64,000 bases of DNA from Phallus indusiatus (lineage: Eukaryota; Basidiomycota; Agaricomycetes; Phallales; Phallaceae): positions 682,001 to 746,000 of the forward strand of contig JAQFWX010000017.1 in the NCBI GenBank assembly GCA_027605045.1, in the 5' to 3' direction. Below are positions 56,977 through 64,000 of this stretch, one piece after another. Numbering within the stretch: position 1 is the stretch's first letter; each line of letters begins with the position of its first letter. A model generated the notes under the pieces. That model was not told the origin of the DNA, searched no databases, and was given only the letters and a program-made list of their open reading frames with translations. The position numbers and the translations under genes are program-made.

Positions 56977-59900
56977 ATGACTTCGAAGACCCAACAGCTC
57001 CTCCAAGCAGTTGTCGCAGCCGATCCCATTGCTGTCCAAGAGAGTCTCGCGTCTGATGCTGACGTCAATGCGACCGATGAACTAGGTCGTAATGCTTTGC
57101 ATTACGCAGCCTTAGGCCCCGCGTGAGTTGATATCCCTGAGCATTCCTTTCATGACCATTCAGTTTGCTTTCATCGAATAGAATCAATGCTTTTGACACC
57201 GAGTATCAGATTCGACTGTCAGACTCTCAGTTGGAGGTACTGAGATTAGTCTGCCAGCACGACCAGCTTTCTTTGTATTCTTTAAACGCGCCCCTCCCGT
57301 GGGCAGGTGGAGCGACATTGCTAGGACTAATGTCTTGGTTGAACATGTCAGTGGAGATCACGTATTTTTTCGAATATACGTTCGGTTTACTGGATGTCAA
57401 CGCGATGGACGAGCAAGGCGCGACACCTCTAATGTGTACGTGTAATGTCATTTAGGATATCGCACGTTGGTCTGAGCTTGGTTGTTAGATGCGGCCAGAG
57501 ATGGCAATATGCAAGTAGTGCAACGACTAGTGAGAATCTCTTTTCTTATCTCCTGATTGGCGCTTTATACAAATGTTTTGCAGTTGGGGCAAGGTGCAAA
57601 ACCGGATATCAAATCTCTTAGTCAGAAATCGACTGTTCAGTACTCCCTTAATCATCCCGAGATTTTATGGCTATGCGAGGAAACATTAAGAATAACGAGA
57701 AGGACGGAAGTAAGTGTCATCGAGATTCAAATTCGATTGTCTTTGGTACCTTTGAACGGTATCAATATGTTCTAACCTTACCTTTTTAGCTAGAGATTTC
57801 ATCGACAATGCAACCGCGCAAAAGAAAGCTTCGACCTAGTACACCATTTCCAGACAAGTTTTTGAACACACTATTCTACGTTGGTGGGAAAAACCTTCTT
57901 AGTCCTCCAGACCTCAATGTAGCTGGCATTCGGCGTAACCTCAATAGTCTTTTGCAAGCCATCCGCAACCAAGATACTGGCGAGGCCATCAAGATTCTTT
58001 CAAATTTGCATGGATCTCAGTCGCACGCATCATCTATTCTCGTGAATTTTTCTGATGAAGCTGGTCTGGCACCAATTCATTATGTTTGTTCCCAACGGTA
58101 CTCTCCGAGCATTGAGATCGCAGATGCGTTGTACTACGCAGGCGCTGACATGGGACTCTATTCAACTCTGGGATTCACGCCTCTCCATCATCTGGCGCGT
58201 ACTGCACGAGATCCTAAGAAAGATACTAAAGAATTGGAGTCATCATCGGACCCAATTCAATCAGTCGAAGATACTCCTTTGTATTTGTTCACTCTTCACT
58301 TGATCCGCCACCTGCACGCACCGCTCCGAGCAACGGATGGTCGGGGCGAAACTCCATTACACGCTGCTGCTGAGCATGGTGCCAGTATCGCTGTCCTAAA
58401 AGCAATGTTGGAATGCGACAAAGAGTATTTCGGAAAGGAATCAGTCAGAGAGATGCGAAACGAAAGAGGGTGAGGATCACTCTGTCCAATTGCTTTTGTT
58501 GTTAACTTTATATCGCTAAACTGATTCTACAGACTACGTCCTGTGGATGTCGCTAAAACTGAGTTTATTTCTATCTTTATGGGAGAACTAGCAGATAGTC
58601 TGAAGAAGCCACCTCGTCCGCCCCCATTGAAACTACCACCAAGGACGGGAGATGTCGGTGCATCTGCATACAACACTCCTCGATCTCCTCGTCCCAGTGC
58701 GTCATTTACATTGGTCAAGAAGGGGTCGGATATGAGTATAAAGTCAAGATCATCTGGTTCTTCGTCGAAGTCGTCCGGCGAGCGGTCTCAAACATCGTCT
58801 GTTTCCCATAGATCCGGTACGCGGCAATGGCATAAACCGTTAGCGATTCATGGTATGCATGCGAACCCTTATCCATCACCTCCATCTTCTTATTCGGGTT
58901 CACCTGCTTCGGCGACAGACCAACTCAATGGATCCTTTGACGTCTCTGCCTCTGCTATGAATGTGCTATACAATCTCTCCCTAAGCGCGTCCGCTCTTCA
59001 ATCATACTCCCAGCCGCAAACCGACGAAAGCAACGTGCCGGATCTCCTCACGATATCGGAGACGTTGGCTGCTAGTAGAGACCTGGCTGTGCACGTTTTG
59101 GATCATTGGTCAACTCAGCTGGAACTGGCAAAATCGGAATACGATCTGATAAGCAATCAGATACGCAAAGCCGAAGGCCTGTTGAGCCGGGTAACCACCG
59201 ACATCGAGCCCGCCGCCAGCCGACCTCATAAACGAGAACAACTATACAAGTCACTTCGAGAGACTAAATCCCATTCAGCACGAAGAGACTCCAAAACGAA
59301 CCCAGACCCCGATGATTGCGCTACTCTGTCGGACAACCCTCGTGCTTCGTTGGAGACTAACAGAGCTAGTGACAACCAGCCGAGTATGACAAATCATGCT
59401 CCGCCAAGTGGCACCACTTCTGTCACCTCCAAAAGTGGTCGTTTGCGATTCGACCTTAGCACCTTTGTAGATCATCACGCCGATACCGAGCTGCGTGCAC
59501 GTATTGAAAGCGACGAGTCAAAGCCAGCAGAAAAAGCACGACATGATCAAAAACATCGCTTGGAGAAAACACGATCGGCTTTGAGAACGGCGCCTAAAGT
59601 TTTACAGCGGGCCAATGCAGATCTTCGTGAGATCGAAGCAAACTTGTTAACCATGGGAAAACTATTTCAGTATGTTGAAGAAGCCATCTCCGAAGCTCAC
59701 GAGTCGGTCAACGAAGCCATCAAGGTATGTAGAAATGTCATTCTTCCTGTACTCTTTTTTGACGTGTCCTTCCCTGTCCTTCCAGTTAAGAGAGGATCAA
59801 CTATCCATCATCTTACGTGCATATCACGGCTTCGATTACCTTCTCCAATCGTCACGCCTTTCTCCCATACTTGAAAAGTCCTCTGATGGCGGTCACACTA

Positions 59901-60127
59901 GCCCTTCTTCAATATCTACTATCACGGATTTGGCACCTACGACTATGCTTAGTCTTCAAACATTAGACCCCATTGAGGAATCGTATCATCTAAGGGATCT
60001 TCTGGTAAATAGAATCGATCAAGATGTTCGCCGTCTCTTCGCGGATGTTCAAAAGGCTCACGTCTGGCTACGGGTTATTCGTGAGGTATTGAGAGGTCTA
60101 AGAAGACGAGTCTATTTTGAACGTTGA
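56977..60127 (+). CDS. Ankyrin-repeat protein with disordered and coiled-coil regions
   Basis: The N terminus (ATG at 56977) carries ankyrin units: QLLQAVVAADPIAVQESLAS, ADVNATDELGRNALHYAALG and, after introns, LDVNAMDEQGATPLM with DGNMQVVQRL. A second ankyrin block follows at about 58050-58480 (DEAGLAPIHYVCSQR, STLGFTPLHHLART, DGRGETPLHAAAEHG). The next part (58610-58920) is rich in Ser and Pro, with PPRPPPLKLPP, a possible SH3- or WW-binding stretch. The C-terminal third is charged and predicted helical (RAPKVLQRANADLREIEA region), with Ser/Arg-rich breaks. About seven exons are needed. The layout suggests a scaffold protein. I do not recognise a named orthologue; some cell-cycle ankyrin factors of the Swi6 type share this order, but no DNA-binding partner region is seen. 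Confidence 0.75.
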
Positions 60128-60381
60128 CCTGGAAGATCAAACTTCATCTCAGCTCTGCTCAACTATTCCCCACTTTCTCATATATTATTCTCACTTGAAC
60201 TCAGGCTTGGAAGGAACATGAACGTTTTTGTATTCATAATTAGTGCACAATTGTTGTATTTTACTAAAGTCAAAAAAGAAACTACATATTGCATTGCATT
60301 AAGCAAACTGGCACTCGCAACCAAAACAAAACAAGTACTCAATGCAAGATATTTTTTCCATATCCGCATGACGTGACGTTT

Positions 60382-62817
60382 CTAAGCATCTGATAAATCT
60401 AGGGCAGGAATTGAAAATCCGTAACTAGTCGTTTTTCCTTCCGGATCTTTCGGGTTTATCTCGACCTTAAATGCAACATCCAACGAATAAGGCCTAGCTG
60501 TGCCCATAGCAGGAGCGGCGACGGAAATATTTTCTTCAACGTTCACACCGCCTTGTTCATTTGTTGCAATGGTCATATCATCGCTGCCCTGGGCAAGCCT
60601 TTTTTCTTGGCCAACCTCACCGTCAGGGTAATGCTGAGCCGGGGCACCGTTGGCAACTCTATTTTCAGTCTCCTGAACTGCGGCGCCAGCTAAGCCATTA
60701 GTCGAGAAAAGATTTTGCCCCATCCGATCACCATTTTCCTGTCGGACAGCGTCCCTGTCCGTTTCTGCTTGTGAGTTTTCCCGGCGTCGCAATAGATTGA
60801 GTTCTTGATGATGCTCGAGTTGTTGATTTTGATTCTTCGCGAGACCCGCATGTTCTGTGATAATCACATAATTCCGAGCCGGCATGACTGTATTCTTGGC
60901 TCTTTTTTTGCCGTCTGGCGTCTCGCGAAAAAGTGCCATGAGATTTTCGTGGGTGTGCGTGCCGAGGATGTGAATTTTGTTACGTCTGTGCATCATGTTC
61001 GCAACGGCTGCTGGAGGTGGAGCATTTGTTATTGCAGAAGAAATGATGTTCACCATGTATCGAAAATCTTTATTCTGTATAGGATCAGGTCAGTATGTCG
61101 AACAAATTTTTCATGAAGAGAACACTACTTGTGGAATGTTGAGCCGAGGAGAGGAATAGAACCGACCGACGGCTGCGAGATGTACGTCACCACTCAAAAT
61201 CGTAATTCGAACAGATTTATGTTCTGAAAATGATTGAAGACGACGCACAAAGGCGTTTCTTTCGCGTTTATGATGAACAGCACACCCTATTGGGAAAGGA
61301 AGATCAGTTCGTTAACCAGGGAGCGGACCGGGGGAAGTTTCGTCTCACAGTGATCGTCTAGGTCGTCCAAGAGCTCTGAAGAGCCATCAAACTTGTTGAA
61401 AAAGCTACTTCCAATACCAAAAACGTGGTTTATCAGTCTCAACGGGCCTGTGATGTATCGACTGCTCAGTAATCCTTCCAGCCAAACCAAGCGGGGATAG
61501 GCGATAGGTACTCCAACCAACACCACCAGATGTTTTGTTTCTCCCTTTTTGATGACCTTGTCCAAGTGGGAAAACATTTTATCATAGGTCGATTCGTAGC
61601 ATATACGTTCTCTTGTTCGTTCAACGCGGCCTTCTAGGCCGTAAAAGACCGTTCTAGGACCTAAATTCGTACATAACGATACCGATTTGTATTGAATGTA
61701 AGGGCCGTCTTCGTCTCCGAGTATAAACGCTGGTTCAGCAGCCTCAAAGGCAGATGTGTTCGGATTGGTGTGATTTTGGAAAAGCATGTAATACTTGTAG
61801 GCTATTTTTCCGATACCCAAGAAAACGGGGGTTCTCATGAAGCGGTCTTTGTACGAGCCATAGCCGTCGATGATGCTTGGAGAGGTCTCGGGTCAGCGCC
61901 TCTAGTGGTTCTGTTACATATATGACATGCAAACATACTCGTGATCATCCCATAACTGAATTGTAGGAATAGAAGCCATTGCATCTTTGAACGGAGGAGT
62001 GGTAAACCAGTCCAAATAATTGCGCAAGTACCAGTCATCGAGCTCTTTTTCCAATTTCTCTGTGAATGGAGTTTCGGCACGACGTCTTGCACCTTTTAGC
62101 TTTGACCATGACTGGAGAGGACCGGATATTGTTACTCTATCATTATAGATTTGGTCGCCGCCTCCTGAAAGAGAATTATCACTGGGAAAGCTCAAATCTT
62201 TGGTTTGGGCTTACCGATCATTACATGTAAGCGATATTCTGCATGATCTAGAAAACGTATGTTATTTGCTGTTGAATGATTAATTCAATAAACGCTTTAC
62301 GACGAAGAACCTGAAAAAAAGGGGAAGTATCAGCCCAAGGGAATTGTGACGAAGTATCGAAGAAGTACATCATTCCAGAGACACGGTCCAGCAAACGCAT
62401 CGGCGGGAATTTTAACCGAAAACCCGTTGCAAGAATAAAACATAGTCCGCATAGTTTGATCCTTGCCTGGAATCCAAAACGAGCCATTCACCTGTGGCGT
62501 CTCTAACTCATACTTGATCATTTGTTCCTCCTCGTGAAGTCTGATGATTATATTATATCGCCAGAACTTATATTCATCACCACTGTAAATGGAGACTGGA
62601 TAAGATGCTTCAGTCGCTCTTGGGGTCAAGTTCAAATAAGAAGGCAAAACGTCTGATAGGGTTACAATTAAAAGTGAACCGTGCCAGGTTAAGGTGTCGT
62701 AGTTCAAGGCTTTGAAGCTATGAGGTTAAGGAGGAATGCTGAGATCTTTGTTGTTCAACTGAAACTATCTTTGAAAGCTTACCGTAGCAGCGGGCCGCAG
62801 CTGAGTGGCGAGCTCAT
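60382..62817 (-). CDS. PhoD-like phosphatase domain protein
   Basis: PhoD-like metallophosphatases hydrolyse phosphomonoesters or diesters with a metal centre. The short first exon (ATG at 62817) is followed by the N-terminal beta domain (TWHGSLLIVTLSD, DEYKFWRYNI, VNGSFWIPGKDQTMRTMFYS). The phosphatase part has HVMIGGGDQIYNDRV, which contains a metal-binding GGDQ/Asp motif, and PTIQLWDDHEYGSYKD with the DDHE motif. LVVLVGVPIAYPRL follows, and in place of an early stop the protein continues into a C-terminal part with HILGTHTHENLMALF and a Gln/Glu-rich stretch ending at 60382. About seven exons fit, with introns near 61150-61290 and 61850-61935. The C-terminal extension is longer than the catalytic core requires. 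Confidence 0.82.
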
Positions 62818-63168
62818 CGTGGTGTGTTTTTACAATTAGACGTCCAACGGACGTCAAACTTTAAAAGTACAGATTCAAATTGTGACGGCAGAAGATGAGA
62901 AGGCTTAGGAGGTCATCGGATCCAATTGAATTCAGCTGCCTGACTAAGCCAGTTAGAAGCGATCTATGCATATGATGGGTCGAATGACAGCTGATGATAG
63001 CCAAAAATACCAGTAAATTATGGCTATTCAGATACCGAATAACCAAGCATTGAATCGTAATGAATGATATTGAATCACCACGAAAACTCTATTGGGTATC
63101 AAACAGACGGCGAGCGCTGAAAGGGTGGTGCACATACAATAAACTGGCCTTTTCTTTATCATTTCCTT
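62818..63168. other. Intergenic region
   Basis: No gene seen. This is the promoter of the PhoD-like gene and the 3' flank of the NIF3-like gene; both are on the minus strand. Confidence 0.5.
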
Positions 63169-63699
63169 TTATATCCCTTCTTCCAATCGAAATACATGGT
63201 ATACAACCTCTTCGTATTCATGCACCTAGTGAATGATGAAGGATAATTCCGAAGATAAAACATAATATTGGTGGGAATGTCAATTGTATCCCTGGTGCAT
63301 AATTAGATCTCAAACAGGTACGTACTTGTTTTAATTTCTCAACAACTTTCCGAAGTTCAATTTTATGTTCACTATCATTCATGACAATTTCTACCCGATC
63401 CTCTTCCACGAACTCCGGCTTTCCAACCTGACCTATTGTGGGATTTGCTCCATCTTGTGGTGTAAATTGACCTGGAAGATATTACAAAATAATATGAGCC
63501 CGAGTAAGAGGAATCATCATTGCTATTCAGCAGTGAACGAACTGATAACGCTTTGCTTACCTGTCCCTCTGGAAACAAAACCACAGTCACGATAATTTCC
63601 TATATGTCCAACAATATCAGGAAAAGAGGAAAATATTTGTCCCAATATCTTCTGCGTTGATTTAACGGGACTATAAAATACCAAACAGAAGCGTGGCAT
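63169..63699 (-). CDS. Small NIF3/YqfO-like protein
   Basis: Three exons code a protein of about 120 residues. Exon 1 (ATG at 63699) reads FCLVFYSPVKSTQKILGQIF, then PDIVGHIGNYRDCGFVSRGT. Exon 2 gives GQFTPQDGANPTIGQVGKPE and FVEEDRVEIVM. The last exon gives VHEYEEVVYHVFRLEEG and stops at 63169. These are the marks of the PII/CutA-like insert domain of NIF3/YqfO proteins (GNY..C, GTGQF, P..G, HPYEE). In this short stand-alone form the metal-binding NIF3 halves are absent. The role is unknown; a regulatory trimer fold is expected. It starts 105 bp from the Pop5 gene on the other strand. Confidence 0.85.
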
Positions 63700-63804
63700 G
63701 TCAGATAGTAGTTGGAGCCTGCTAGTCACCAACGGTGTCCCATTGATTCTTGAATGGTGGATGATCGATGACCAATCTCAATTACGTCACTTACTATCTT
63801 TTTG

Positions 63805-64000
63805 ATGGTCCGCTTCAAGGTTTGTCGAACCTTTCTGCCTTCTTCTTCGGTGGTGTGCCCAATCCTCATTTATCCTCGTAGAATCGATGGCTTCTGGTTG
63901 AACTTATATCATGCAATAATCAAGCTCTTCCGTCTACAGATGAACTGCACTCAAGACACGTATTGCAAGCGCTCAAAGATAGCGTTGTCAAAAATTTCGG
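63805..64000 (+). CDS. POP5: RNase P/MRP subunit Pop5, 5' part (cut by window edge)
   Basis: Pop5 is a protein of the ribonuclease P and MRP complexes that process tRNA and rRNA precursors. Exon 1 is only five codons (MVRFK; 63805-63819). After a 62-nt intron (63820-63881) exon 2 continues with NRWLLVELISCNN and then HVLQALKDSVVKNFG at the window edge. The start MVRFKNRWLLVE and the ALKDSVVKNFG block are typical of Pop5. The remaining two thirds lie outside. Its start faces away from the NIF3-like gene, so they probably share a promoter. Confidence 0.88.
   Translation, partial: MVRFKVCRTFLPSSSVVCPILIYPRRIDGFWLNLYHAIIKLFRLQMNCTQDTYCKRSKIALSKIS

Noticed and set aside
1..64000. CRISPR arrays, operons and bacterial-type sites
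   Set aside because: No spaced direct repeats or bacterial gene layout; the intron-rich genes show a eukaryotic nuclear sequence.

Overview
The window is nuclear DNA of a filamentous basidiomycete, most likely a mushroom-forming Agaricomycete. The signs are many short GT-AG introns (about 50-70 nt), a Plavaka-family transposase, a Ty3/Gypsy retrotransposon, a DUF6533 seven-helix membrane protein, an SRPK-like kinase with the fungal DFGEAR motif and a Sulfotransfer_4-type P-loop protein. There are no operons. Several genes sit head to head over short shared promoters.

Layout. 1-5118: a Ty3/Gypsy element on the minus strand, running off the left edge, with frameshifts in gag and in the protease segment. 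Its right end lies against a Plavaka transposase gene (about 5107-7968, plus) that has no start codon, so the retroelement probably cut off the 5' end of that transposon. 8.2-19.2 kb: a minus-strand array of four related genes for a beta-rich, pore-forming-toxin-like protein. Two copies are intact (13610-14782 and 16960-18072) and two are broken (8214-9030 and about 10636-11400). The upstream DNA was duplicated with the genes and carries two conserved dyad motifs. The array is bracketed by two DUF952 genes, one decayed (10012-10435) and one intact (20839-21243), the latter with a perfect 31-bp palindrome upstream.

From 21.5 kb the sequence becomes ordinary gene space: a Sulfotransfer_4-type protein, a BioF-like 8-amino-7-oxononanoate synthase, an F-box-like protein, the splicing factor SART1/Snu66, a mitochondrial RMND1/DUF155 protein, a DUF6533 membrane protein with a GC-AG intron, a GT31-type glycosyltransferase, a secreted type-B carboxylesterase, a paired-finger protein, an AusD-like methyltransferase, the PP2A activator PTPA, the mRNA exporter Mex67, an SRPK-like kinase, an FHA plus G-patch protein, a DUF3445 haem-dependent oxidative demethylase-like protein, an ankyrin-repeat protein, a PhoD-like phosphatase, a small NIF3-like protein and, cut by the right edge, the RNase P/MRP subunit Pop5.

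Most of these are single housekeeping genes with no pathway link. The unusual region is 5-22 kb, where transposon nesting, tandem duplication, birth and death of toxin-like copies and paired DUF952 genes occur together.
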